Positions 27,405 through 36,700 of a stretch of DNA of 64,000 nucleotides are shown here, piece by piece (position 1 is the first letter of the stretch; every line of letters starts with the position of its first letter). The DNA is from DASQPR01 sp963797675. GTDB lineage: Bacteria; Actinomycetota; Actinomycetes; Mycobacteriales; Micromonosporaceae. Made by a program: the position numbers and the translations under genes. The notes beneath the pieces were generated by a model. It saw nothing but the letters and a program-made list of their open reading frames with translations, searched no databases and was not told the DNA's origin. The stretch spans positions 124,001 to 188,000 of the forward strand of contig CAWCQQ010000006.1 of the NCBI GenBank assembly GCA_963797675.1. Direction: 5' to 3'.

Positions 27405-28489
27405 GCGAGCTTGTCGGAGCGAGTCATGTGACGCCGGGTCCGCGCCGTGCGGAACGGGGCGCGGACCCGAGCGGGCCGATTCTTGAGGCGAAGGATCTCA
27501 CCAAGCAGTACCGGGTGCGGACCACGCGGTTCGCGCGACCGAGCATCGTGCACGCGGCCGAGGGCATCTCGCTCGATCTGCACGCCGGCAAGGTCACTGC
27601 GGTGGTCGGCGAGAGCGGCTCGGGCAAGTCGACGGTGTCCCGGCTGCTCGCCCGCACCACCACGCCGACCGGCGGCAAGCTGCTCCTCGACGGCGTCCCG
27701 GTCAGCGGCAAGGCCGGCCGGGACTACCGAGCACAGGTCCAACTGGTGCTGCAGGACCCGTTCTCGTCGCTGAACCCGGTGCACGACGTCCGGTACATCC
27801 TCGGACGGCCGCTCAAGATCCACGGATACGCCGGTGCCGACATCGAGGAGTCGATCCTCGAACTGCTGCGCCGGGTCGCGCTCGAACCGGCCGAGCAGTT
27901 CATCGACAAGTATCCGCACGAGCTGTCCGGCGGTCAGCGTCAGCGCGTTGCGATCGCGCGGGCGTTGGCTGTCCGGCCCAAGGTTCTGCTCGCCGACGAA
28001 CCGGTGTCGATGCTCGACGTGTCGATCCGGCTCGGCGTGCTGAATCTGCTGGCCGACCTGCGCGACCGCGAAGGCCTCGCGATCCTCTACGTCACCCATG
28101 ACATCGCGTCCGCGCGCTATCTCGCGGACACGATCGTGGTCATGTATGCCGGCGAGATCGTCGAGTCCGGGCCGGCCCAGCAGGTCACCGACCAGCCGAC
28201 CCACCCTTACACGCAACTGCTGCTCTCGGCCGCGCCGGATCCTGAAGCGATCCAGCCGAACGGCCGGCACGAGCGGCTGGGGGATCGAGGGGCGCCGCCG
28301 TCGCTCGTCGCTCCACCGAGCGGCTGCCGGTTCCACCCGCGCTGTCCGTTCGCGATGCCGATCTGCTCCGCGCAGGCGCCACCGACGTTCACCGTTGCCG
28401 GCGGCCACACCAGTGCCTGCTGGCTCCATGATCCATCCGCGTCCGATCCATCCGCGCCCGAATCGTCCGCATCCAAGGAGGCCACCTAA
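27401..28489 (+). CDS. ABC transporter ATP-binding protein, DppF/OppF family
   Basis: A 362-residue ATPase. Walker A is GESGSGKST, signature LSGGQRQRV, Walker B VLLADEPVSMLD and H-loop VTHD. The C-terminal cysteine cluster SGCRFHPRCPFAMPIC is present. A short Ser/Pro/Asp repeat tail (DPSASDPSAPESSASK) follows and is unusual. The ATG overlaps the OppD stop codon. A hairpin follows before the binding-protein gene. Confidence 0.93.
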   Translation: MSELVGASHVTPGPRRAERGADPSGPILEAKDLTKQYRVRTTRFARPSIVHAAEGISLDLHAGKVTAVVGESGSGKSTVSRLLARTTTPTGGKLLLDGVPVSGKAGRDYRAQVQLVLQDPFSSLNPVHDVRYILGRPLKIHGYAGADIEESILELLRRVALEPAEQFIDKYPHELSGGQRQRVAIARALAVRPKVLLADEPVSMLDVSIRLGVLNLLADLRDREGLAILYVTHDIASARYLADTIVVMYAGEIVESGPAQQVTDQPTHPYTQLLLSAAPDPEAIQPNGRHERLGDRGAPPSLVAPPSGCRFHPRCPFAMPICSAQAPPTFTVAGGHTSACWLHDPSASDPSAPESSASKEAT

Positions 28490-28496
28490 ACAAGCA

Positions 28497-28524
28497 GAGC
28501 AGGCCGGCGGTAACCAGCCTGCTC
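28497..28524 (+). terminator. Intra-operon hairpin between the ATPase and binding-protein genes
   Basis: GAGCAGGC (28497-28504) pairs with GCCTGCTC (28517-28524) around a 12-base loop. It could weaken transcription into, or protect, the downstream mRNA and so set a different binding-protein level. With only 8 base pairs it is a partial terminator at best. Confidence 0.45.
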
Positions 28525-28595
28525 CTCGCCGTACTGCATCCCATATCCCTCGGACCGTCGGCGTAGGCCGACCATACCCCTATCGGGAGTCGACA

Positions 28596-30257
28596 ATGTT
28601 CCGCAAGACCTTCGCTGGCTTCGCTGCGGTAGGCATGGTGGCGCTCGGCGCCGCCGCCTGCACCAGCTCCAAAGCCGCCAGCCCCGGCGCCCCCGCGGCA
28701 GCCGGTCACACGCTCGTCGTGGAGAACAACCCGCAACCGACGTTCACCGACACGTTCAACCCGTTCGCGGCGACGAGCACCGGTAAGAGCCAGAACGCCG
28801 AAGCACTCTTCTACGAGCCGTTGATGCAGTTCAACAACACCAAGGCCGGCACGACGTACCCGTGGCTCGCACAGAGCTTCGTCTGGAACGGCGACGGCAC
28901 GGCGATCACATTCACGCTGCGTGACGGCGTGAAGTGGAGCGACGGCCAGGCGTTCACCGCCGACGACGTCGCGTACACGTTCAGCGAGATGCAGACCAAC
29001 AAGGCGCTGAACTACAACGGCCTGCCGATCACCGGCGTGACCACGAGCGGCTCGACCGTGACGATCACGTTCTCGTCGCCGGAGTACACGAACATCTACG
29101 CGATCGCCGGCCAGACCTGGATCGTGCCGAAGCACATCTGGAGCGCGCAGAGCGACCCGTCGACGTTCACCGACCCGACGCCGATCGGCACCGGTCCGTA
29201 CCTGATGGACAAGTTCACCGCACAGGGCTTCACGCTCAAGGCCAACCCGACCTACTGGGGCGGCGCGCCGAAGGTCACCAAGGTGAGCTTCCCGGCGTTC
29301 GCGTCGAACACGGTCGCGCTGACCGCGTTGCAGCAGGGCGAGATCGACTACGCCGGTAACGACATCGACAAGATCCAGGACAACTTCGTCGGTAAGGACC
29401 CGGCTCACAACCACTACTTCTTCCCGGCGACGAACACGGTCGTGCTGATCCCGAACGTCTCGAAGTGGCCGTTCAACCAGCAGGCCGTACGCCTGGCGGT
29501 CAGCGCCGGCATGAACCGTCAGCAACTGTCCACCCAGGGCGAGACCGGCTACGAGCCGGTTGCTACCTCGTCCAGCGGTCTGCTGCTGCCGAACTTCACC
29601 GCCAACGTGCCGGCTTCACTCGCCAATGACCTGCAGGCGGCCCCGGTCGCTGACAAGGTCACGTCGATCATGACGGCCGGCGGGTTCGCGAAGGACAAGG
29701 CCGGTTTCTGGGCCAAGGGTGGCCAGGAAGTGAAGTTCGACGTGGAGGACCCGACGTCCTACACCGACTACTTCGCCGACGCGCAGATCATCTCGCAGAC
29801 GCTCAAGCCGCTCGGCTTCAACGTGGCGGTTGACGGTGTCACGCCGGACCAGTGGAACAACGACCTGTCCGCCGGTACGTTCTCCTCCGCGGTCCACTGG
29901 GGCGCGGGCGGACCGACGGCATTCAGCCAGTACGACAACTGGTTGGACTTCAACCTCGTCAGCGGCAGCACCGCCTCCGGTGACCAGGGCCGCTGGAACG
30001 ACCCGGCAACGCAGGACGCGCTGAAGGCGTTCGCGGGCGCGGCTACGCCTGATGCACAGCAGGCCGCCATCAACACGCTGGCGAACATCGTTTCGACCCA
30101 GGCACCGGTCATCCCGCTGCTCTACGGCGCCGGCTGGTTCGAATACAGCACGAAGAACTTCACCGGCTGGCCGACGGCCGATAACTCGTACGTCGACCCG
30201 TCACCGAACTCGGCCCAGGTCGAGTACGTGATCCTGCACCTGACGCCGACCGCCTGA
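28596..30257 (+). CDS. Extracellular solute-binding lipoprotein, SBP family 5 (DppA/OppA type)
   Basis: A 553-residue lipoprotein starting at ATG 28596 after CGGGAG. The signal peptide ends in the lipobox ALGAAAC. Family 5 landmarks are LRDGVKWSDGQAFTADDVAY, PIGTGPYLMDKF, and LRL-type contacts around RLAVSAGMNRQQL. The usual length for the family is 500-600. Aromatic residues are frequent (NPTYWGG, HWGAGGPTAFSQYDNW), compatible with sugar stacking, but this does not decide between peptide and oligosaccharide. It is the last gene of the operon before a strong terminator. Confidence 0.92.
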   Translation: MFRKTFAGFAAVGMVALGAAACTSSKAASPGAPAAAGHTLVVENNPQPTFTDTFNPFAATSTGKSQNAEALFYEPLMQFNNTKAGTTYPWLAQSFVWNGDGTAITFTLRDGVKWSDGQAFTADDVAYTFSEMQTNKALNYNGLPITGVTTSGSTVTITFSSPEYTNIYAIAGQTWIVPKHIWSAQSDPSTFTDPTPIGTGPYLMDKFTAQGFTLKANPTYWGGAPKVTKVSFPAFASNTVALTALQQGEIDYAGNDIDKIQDNFVGKDPAHNHYFFPATNTVVLIPNVSKWPFNQQAVRLAVSAGMNRQQLSTQGETGYEPVATSSSGLLLPNFTANVPASLANDLQAAPVADKVTSIMTAGGFAKDKAGFWAKGGQEVKFDVEDPTSYTDYFADAQIISQTLKPLGFNVAVDGVTPDQWNNDLSAGTFSSAVHWGAGGPTAFSQYDNWLDFNLVSGSTASGDQGRWNDPATQDALKAFAGAATPDAQQAAINTLANIVSTQAPVIPLLYGAGWFEYSTKNFTGWPTADNSYVDPSPNSAQVEYVILHLTPTA

Positions 30258-30267
30258 CGTCACTCCA

Positions 30268-30306
30268 CGGTCCTGCCCGGGGTGCGCCACGCCCCGGGCA
30301 GGACCG
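30268..30306 (+). terminator. Operon terminator hairpin
   Basis: A perfect 15-base-pair stem, CGGTCCTGCCCGGGG (30268-30282) with its complement (30292-30306), then CTCTTTC. It ends the transporter operon; the GH1 gene beyond it needs its own promoter or read-through. Confidence 0.9.
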
Positions 30307-30404
30307 CTCTTTCGGACTCATGAGCGATCACCGGCCGCCAACGGACTTCGACGTCCTGATGGACAACGGCCGGGCGTTGGCCTGCAACTGTGCGGAGGCA
30401 TCAT

Positions 30405-31820
30405 ATGCACGCAATTCATACGACGGATGCGCGAGCCGGGCGGCTCACGTTCCCGTCCGGCTTCATCTGGGGTACGGCGACGGCGGCGTACCAGGTCGAA
30501 GGCGCGGCAACTACCGACGGCCGAGAGCCGTCCATCTGGGATACATTCAGCCACACGCCCGGCTTGGTCGCGAATGGCGACACCGGTGACGTAGCGGCCG
30601 ACCACTACCACCGATACCCGGCCGACGTCGCGCTGATGAAGGAACTCGGCGTCGGCGCGTACCGGTTCTCGACGGCCTGGCCGCGGATCGGTGTCGGCGC
30701 GGTCAACGCGGCCGGCGTCGACTTCTACGACCGGCTCACCGACGAGCTTCTGGGCGCCGGGATCACTCCGATCCTGACGCTGTACCACTGGGATCTGCCG
30801 CAGGTGCTCCAGGACGCCGGTGGATGGACGAACCGCGATACCGCGTATCGCTTCGCCGAGTACGCCTCGGTCCTCGGGTCGGCGCTCGGCGACCGGGTGC
30901 CGCTGTGGACGACGCTCAACGAGCCGTGGTGCTCGTCGTTCCTCGGGTACGGCTCGGGTGCGCATGCGCCCGGTCATACCAGCGGCGCGGAGGCGCTGGC
31001 CGCCGTGCATCACCTGCTGCTTGCGCATGGCCTCGCGACATCGGCGCTGCGGTCGGTACTGCCGGCCTCCGGCGAGATCGCGATCACGCTGAATCCGGCC
31101 GTGGCCCGGCCGGCCGGCAACTCGCCACTCGACACGGCGGCGGCATGGAAGGTCGACGGGCTGCAGAATCGGGTCTGGCTCGATCCGCTGTTCCGGGGCG
31201 TCTACCCGGCCGACGTGCTGGACTTCACGGCCGGGGTAACTGACTGGTCGTTCGTGCAGGACGGTGACCTGGAGATCATCTCGGCACCGCTGGATCTGCT
31301 CGGTGTGAACTATTACAACCCGGTCGTGGTCGCGCACTTCGACGGCGTCGGCGAACGATCCCGGGCGGACGGGCACGGCAAGGGTGGCGGCAGCGCGTGG
31401 CCGGGCTGCGACGACGTGCAGTTCCTGGACACGCCGGGCGTACACACCGAGATGGGCTGGCCGATCGACGCGAGCGGCCTGCACGAACTGCTGGCCCGGC
31501 TGTCGAACGACTACGGGATGCCGATGATGGTGACCGAGAACGGCGCTGCGTTTGCCGATGCGGTCTCCGACGACGGCCTCGTGCACGATCCGGAGCGGGT
31601 CACGTACCTGCGGGATCACCTGGCCGCCGTACACGCGGCGATCTCGGAGGGCATCGACGTACGCGGGTACATGGTGTGGTCGTTGCTGGACAACTTCGAG
31701 TGGGCGTACGGCTACGAGAAGCGGTTCGGCATCACGTACGTGGACTTCACCACGCAGCAACGCATCGTGAAGGACAGCGGTCGTTTCTACCAGGAAACCG
31801 CGCGTAACAACGGTTTCTGA
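30405..31820 (+). CDS. Glycoside hydrolase family 1 beta-glucosidase (BglC-like)
   Basis: A 471-residue cytosolic enzyme without a signal peptide. The acid/base Glu is in TLNEPW (about residue 173) and the nucleophile Glu in VTENGA (about 378); the N-terminus FPSGFIWGTATAAYQVEGA is the GH1 signature. The ATG at 30405 has GGAGG 6 bases upstream. In streptomycetes the equivalent bglC lies behind the CebR-controlled cebEFG transporter and cleaves imported cellobiose; here it lies behind an Opp-type transporter carrying CebR-type operators. Ends in a perfect terminator. Family certain; cellobiose as substrate inferred. Confidence 0.94.
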   Translation: MHAIHTTDARAGRLTFPSGFIWGTATAAYQVEGAATTDGREPSIWDTFSHTPGLVANGDTGDVAADHYHRYPADVALMKELGVGAYRFSTAWPRIGVGAVNAAGVDFYDRLTDELLGAGITPILTLYHWDLPQVLQDAGGWTNRDTAYRFAEYASVLGSALGDRVPLWTTLNEPWCSSFLGYGSGAHAPGHTSGAEALAAVHHLLLAHGLATSALRSVLPASGEIAITLNPAVARPAGNSPLDTAAAWKVDGLQNRVWLDPLFRGVYPADVLDFTAGVTDWSFVQDGDLEIISAPLDLLGVNYYNPVVVAHFDGVGERSRADGHGKGGGSAWPGCDDVQFLDTPGVHTEMGWPIDASGLHELLARLSNDYGMPMMVTENGAAFADAVSDDGLVHDPERVTYLRDHLAAVHAAISEGIDVRGYMVWSLLDNFEWAYGYEKRFGITYVDFTTQQRIVKDSGRFYQETARNNGF

Positions 31821-31823
31821 CCC

Positions 31824-31861
31824 GTTGATCCTGGACAGTCACGCCGCTGTCCAGGATCAAC
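31824..31861 (+). terminator. Terminator after the GH1 gene
   Basis: GTTGATCCTGGACAG (31824-31838) pairs perfectly with 31847-31861 around an 8-base loop. It begins 4 bases after the GH1 stop codon. Confidence 0.9.
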
Positions 31862-31897
31862 GACCGATCGGCCGGTACGAGCGGCCTCGTCGCGCCG

Positions 31898-32069
31898 TCA
31901 CGGCGCCATCACAGCGGCCATCGCCGCGGCCTCGTCGGCCCAGCCCCAGGACAGTGTGACACCGGCCCGCCGTGGCAAGTTGTGAATGATCCGCTGCCCG
32001 CCGCGCATGACGATGTCGCCGTGCGGCGAGCCCGATGATGCCGGCACCGATCACGACTACCCTCCGCAT
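31898..32069 (-). pseudogene. D-amino-acid oxidase remnant (ends kept, middle deleted)
   Basis: The start MRRVVVIGAGIIGLA is the FAD-binding GxGxxG N-terminus of D-amino-acid oxidases. Only about 20 codons later, in another frame, sequence typical of their C-terminus appears: RIIHNLPRRAGVTLSWGWAD, then EAAAMAAVMAP and a stop at 31898. An intact enzyme has about 310-330 residues, so some 250 were lost and the joint is out of frame. The remnant has 172 bases and cannot make an enzyme. It lies between the GH1 terminator and the second ECF sigma gene. Confidence 0.72.
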
Positions 32070-32107
32070 GCGTCCCCTAAGCCCCGCCACATGGCTCCCG
32101 CACTCGG

Positions 32108-32134
32108 GCAACCTCAGAGGCCCTGAGATACGTA
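32108..32134 (+). promoter_or_regulatory. Candidate ECF-type promoter of the second sigma factor gene
   Basis: GCAACC (32108-32113), 17 bases, CGTA (32131-32134), the same boxes as ahead of the first ECF gene (10900-10925). The spacer holds an inverted repeat, CTCAG/CTGAG. Confidence 0.5.
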
Positions 32135-32164
32135 ATACCTGCGAACGCGTTCTCAGGAGAGCCC

Positions 32165-32683
32165 ATGGCACATCGCTCAGGATTCGACGACTTCGTGGTC
32201 GCACGGTCGCATCGGCTGCTGCGCGTCGCGTACCTGCTCACTCGCGAGCATGCCGCGGCCGAGGATCTGCTGCAGGAGGCGCTGACGAAGGCGTGGTTCG
32301 CGTGGCCGCGGATCAGTGGCGACGCCGAGCCGTACGTACGGAAGATCATCGCCACGTCGTACGTGTCCCAGCTGCGGCACCGCTGGTACCGGGAATCACC
32401 CTCCGCCGACATCGACGTCGAGCTGGGGGTATCGGCGGACACGACGCCGATCACCGACGATCGCGATGCATTGTGGCGGGCGCTGAGCCGGCTTCCACCC
32501 CGGCAGCGTGCGGTCGTCGTCCTTCGGTTCTTCGAGGACATGTCCGAGGCCGAGGTCGCGGAGACGATGCACTGCTCGGTCGGCACGGTGAAGAGCCAGA
32601 CGTCGAAGGCGCTGGTGAAGCTCCGCGTGGATACATCGATCACACCGAGTGCGGCCGAGGCGGGAACGGAGCGGCAGAGATGA
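32165..32683 (+). CDS. ECF RNA polymerase sigma factor, SigE (SACE_1644) subfamily
   Basis: A 172-residue sigma factor. Region 2 contains AAAEDLLQEALTKAWFAW and region 4 RLPPRQRAVVVLRFFEDM with the helix ending GTVKSQTSKALVKL. AGGAG lies 6 bases before the ATG. The following membrane-protein gene overlaps by 4 bases. It is similar in build and partner arrangement to the gene at 10978, so the two are likely paralogous modules answering different signals. Confidence 0.92.
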   Translation: MAHRSGFDDFVVARSHRLLRVAYLLTREHAAAEDLLQEALTKAWFAWPRISGDAEPYVRKIIATSYVSQLRHRWYRESPSADIDVELGVSADTTPITDDRDALWRALSRLPPRQRAVVVLRFFEDMSEAEVAETMHCSVGTVKSQTSKALVKLRVDTSITPSAAEAGTERQR

Positions 32684-33730
32684 TTTCGCAGGAGACGTTT
32701 GTCGAACTCATGCACGGCCTGGGCGAGGACCTGGTGTCCCCGGCCGGGCGGCGTGAGGCGGTGTACCGGCGGGTCAAGCGCGTACGCCGCCGCCGAGCGG
32801 GGCTGACCGCCGCGGCGTCCGTGCTGGTCGTGACCGGCATTGTGGTAGCTCTCACGCCGTCGCGGTCGCTATCGCCACCGCCGGTGCAGCCGCAGCAGAA
32901 TGCCGCCGTGACGACGATGGCCGGCATCATGGGTCGCCGAGGACGGCGTGACATACCGGCGCGTTGCGGTGAAGTCCCTGGATACCGTGCATGGGCGGTC
33001 GTTGACGGTCCGGCTGCCGGGGTCGAATCCGGTCGCGGTCGTGGCGACCTGCGATCCGTCCGGCTTTACCCTGCAGCCCGGAGCCACTCCGGGCGAACTG
33101 CCCGAAGCCTCGGTGCGGATCGGTTCGGCGACGGACCTGCACACGATCGAGTGCGATCAGGTACTGCAGCCGCAACTCATCGACTATGACGTCGCCGGAG
33201 CGTCGAACCCGGACGGGACGGTCACGCTCACGCTGACCGGTTCGCCCGTCAGCTACCTCAATCTGCCGAATCAGGTCTTCCCGGCGCACTGGACATTCGG
33301 CTTCTACACATGGCAGATTCCGGCCTCGCTGCGCCCGGCGCCGGTCCTGCCGGCGATGCCGCACCAGCAGAACGGGTACGTGCTCCAGACCAGCAAAGCC
33401 GGCGTCTGGCCGCAGCAATCGGTGTCGTTCAATCTGCCCAAGGGCGTCACCTGGGGACTGTTCGTGACCTGCTCCGGCGCGTTCGCGGGCTCCGAGTGGG
33501 ATCCGATGTACAGCGACTGGCATCTGACGTTCGACGGACAGCCCACGTTCTACGCAGCGTGCCGCGGCACCGAGCACGTAGCGGGCAACGCGACGCAGTT
33601 TACGTGGCCACAGCCGATCGCGCCGACGACGAAGGCCGTCACGATCACCGTGACATTCGGTTACGACAAGATGTATGACCTGCGTAGCGGTTCGTGGCTG
33701 GTCGGACTGTACTTCCGCACCGCCCAGTAA
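32680..33730 (+). CDS. Single-pass membrane partner of the ECF sigma factor, frameshifted
   Basis: Starts in an ATGA overlap with the sigma gene. About 45 basic cytoplasmic residues (REAVYRRVKRVRRRRAG) lead into one membrane helix (TAAASVLVVTGIVVAL) and an exported domain. The frame breaks at GGG 32931-32933; removing one G joins AAVTTMAGIM to VAEDGVTYRRVAVKSL and gives about 349 residues. The exported part is beta-rich with Trp and Pro (PAHWTFGFYTWQIP). No zinc anti-sigma motif is visible. Sensing or anti-sigma function is inferred from the gene pair only. Confidence 0.65.
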
Positions 33731-33798
33731 ATGGTTTGAACGATCGGCCGGATTAGAGCAGGCTGAGAGCTCATCCAAGCCGTTCGGGGGAACCACTG

Positions 33799-36700
33799 TG
33801 CGCCTGTTTAGAGACTTATGGGCCGCTTCGCCCCGGCGTGCCGGACTCGTCGCGGCCCTGATCGCGCTCGGTGCCGCCGGGCAGGCGGTGGCCGCGGCGC
33901 TGGCCGGCCCGGTGCTGCTGTACCGGTCGGTGACTCTGTTCGTGGTGATGGCGATCGCGCTCATCGTCGGCGTTCTCGGCGGTGTCGCAGTGAGCCTGCT
34001 CGCCGCCGGCCTGACCGCCGACTGGTCCGCTGCGGTGCGCCGCGACCTGTGCCGGGTGGCGTTCGGCCAGGATCTGCCGACGCTCGACGCGACCCCGGTC
34101 GGAGAGCTGCTCGACCGAATCGACGGCGATGTGTACCAGGTCGCCTCCGAGGTTCGCAACAGCGGCATCCGGATCGCCCAGATGACCGCCGTCGGTGCAC
34201 TGTCGGCCGTGATCGCCGTCCTGGTGTGGTGGCCGGCCGGTGTCACGATGCTCAGCCTCGCCGTCCTGCTCGGCGTGCGACTGCGCCGTCCCGCGATGGC
34301 GATCACCCCGATCCGGATGGCCGAGGAGGAAGCCTGGTCCGACCTTGCCGCGGTGATGGAGGAGTCGATCCACGGCCAGGACGACGTCCGTACCACCCTG
34401 GCCCGCCCGTACGTGCTGCGGCTGTTCGCGCAACGCGCGAGCGTCGTGCTGGCCCGCGGACGGCAGGTCTGGAGCATGTCGGCGCGCGTCACGATGGTCG
34501 CGTCGATGACCACCCGCAGCGGCATCGCCGCGATCGTCATCGGCGGCGCATGGGAGCTGACCCGTGGCGGCATCAGCGGTGCCCAGCTCACCGCGGTCTG
34601 GCTGCTCGCGCTCGCATTCGGCGGCACGGTCGAGCAGATCAGCCGGATGGTGCCGGAACTCCAGTACGCGCTCGGCGCCTGGGGTCGCGTGCTGCTGCTG
34701 CGCGAGTCCGCGCAGGAGACGTCCGGCGGTGCCGAGCCGACCGAAGGCGATCTCGTGGTGCGCCACCTGACCTTCGGGTACGGCGTCGCCGACGACCCTG
34801 ACGACGAGCGGCCTCCGGCGCTGCGGGACGTGACCCTGACGTTCGCGCGCGGCCGCTCGTACGCGCTGGTCGGCCGTACCGGCTCGGGCAAGTCGACGCT
34901 GGCGAAGATGCTGACCCGGGCGGTCGACGCTGCCGCGTGGCACCGTCTACCTGGCCGGCACCGACCTTCTCGATCTCGATGTCGAGCAGCTGCGTCGCTG
35001 GATCGCGCTGGTGCCGCAGCGCACCGACATCCTGGCCGGCACGCTGGCCGAGAACATCGCGCTGTTCGAGCCGGAACTGCTGGGCCAGGCCGGCCGGGCG
35101 CTCGACGAACTCGGCCTCGGCGCCTGGGTCGCCGAGCTGCCGGACGGCATCCAGACCCGGCTCGGCGACGGCGGCCACGTGCTGTCCGCCGGTCAGGAGC
35201 AGCTGGTCGCGTTCGCCCGGATCCTGGTGCGCGACCCGCACGTGGTGATCCTCGACGAGGCGACCGCTCGGCTGGATCCGGTGACCGAGGCGCAGGTGCA
35301 GCGCGCCACCGAGCGCCTGCTGCTGGACCGGATCGGCATCGTGATCGCGCACCGGCTGTCCTCGGTCGAGCAGTGCGACCAGGTGTCATGCTCGCCGACG
35401 GTCGGGTGGTCGAGGCCGGTCCGCTGCGCGAGTCGCAGCGCTTCGCCGAGCTGCTGGCGAACAGCAACGCGGCGATGCCGGTCGCGGTCGGCGCGCGGGT
35501 CGAGCTGGTCCGACGTCGGCTGGTCGAGTCGACGCTCGGGTTGGACGCAGCCCGAGGCCGGCCGATGCGAGCCGTGGACATGCCGAGGCCGCCGAAGGCG
35601 GATCCGCCGGCGCTGCCCGAGCCGCCGCGGACCCGTACGCTCCGGGAGATCATCCGGCTCGCCACGAACGACCCGCGCTTCGGCCTCGTCTCGGTCGGGC
35701 TGTTCCTGTTCCTGGTCGTGCTCGGCCTCGACGGCGCGGCGCTGCCGTGGATGTGGTCGGACCTGGTCGACGGCGTCGGCGGCGTGTTCTGGCCGGCCAT
35801 CGGCATCGCGGCGCGCGCTGCTGATCACGGCACCGATCCCGTACTACACCGGCCGGTGGTTCCCGGAGTGGTGGGTCCGGCAGATGCTGCGGATCAGCCT
35901 GCGGCTGGTGCACGGGCAGACCGGGCCGCGCCGGGTCAGCAGCCACACGCCGGCCGCGGTCATCGCCCAGGGCGGCGACACCGAGCGCGTCGTCATCCTG
36001 GCCGACAACGTGGTCGATCAGACCGCGGTCGTCGCCACGATCGTCGCGATGACGGTCATCTCCGGCTCGTTCGTCCCGGCGCTGTTCTTCGTCAGCACGA
36101 TCGTGCTGTCCGGCCTGGCCGCGACCGTGTTCGGGCCGCGACTCGCACGGTCGGCGAAGCAACACCGTCGCCGCCCGCGCCGGGTTCGCGACCGCGCTGG
36201 TCTCGTCGCTGACCGCGGCGCGGACGGTGAAGCTCGCCGGTGCGACCGAGCCGGTGCTGGGGCACCTGGCGCGCCTCGACACGGTCCGCAGCGAGCTGCA
36301 ACGGCGGGAGATCTCGATCCAGGTATGGGCCCGGTCGACGCCGACGATCCTCAGCGGACTGCTGCCGATCGCCGCGTGGGCGCTGTTCCTGGCCGGTTCG
36401 CTGTCGGCCGGCGCAACGCTGGTCGCGGTGTCGACGCTCGGTGCGGCGCGCTGGTTCGCGTGGACCACGGCGTCGCTGATCTCGCAGCTGCCGTCGGCGC
36501 GGGTGTGGACGGCCCGTACCGTCGCGATGACCGGCATCGGCGATTACTCGAGGCGCGTACCGGGCGTGGACATCTCGGCCGGCACCGCACCGGAGCCGCC
36601 GGAGCTGCCGCGGCACCCGCTGCGCCGGCTGGAGCTGGCCGGTTTCAACGCGGTGCACGAGGACGGGACGGTCGCGGCACAGGACCTCGACCTCACGGTC

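Noticed and set aside
30320..30589. Plus-strand ORF starting at the ATG before the GH1 gene
   Set aside because: It has no ribosome site, runs into GH1 in another frame and shows no family features; the GH1 ATG at 30405 has GGAGG.
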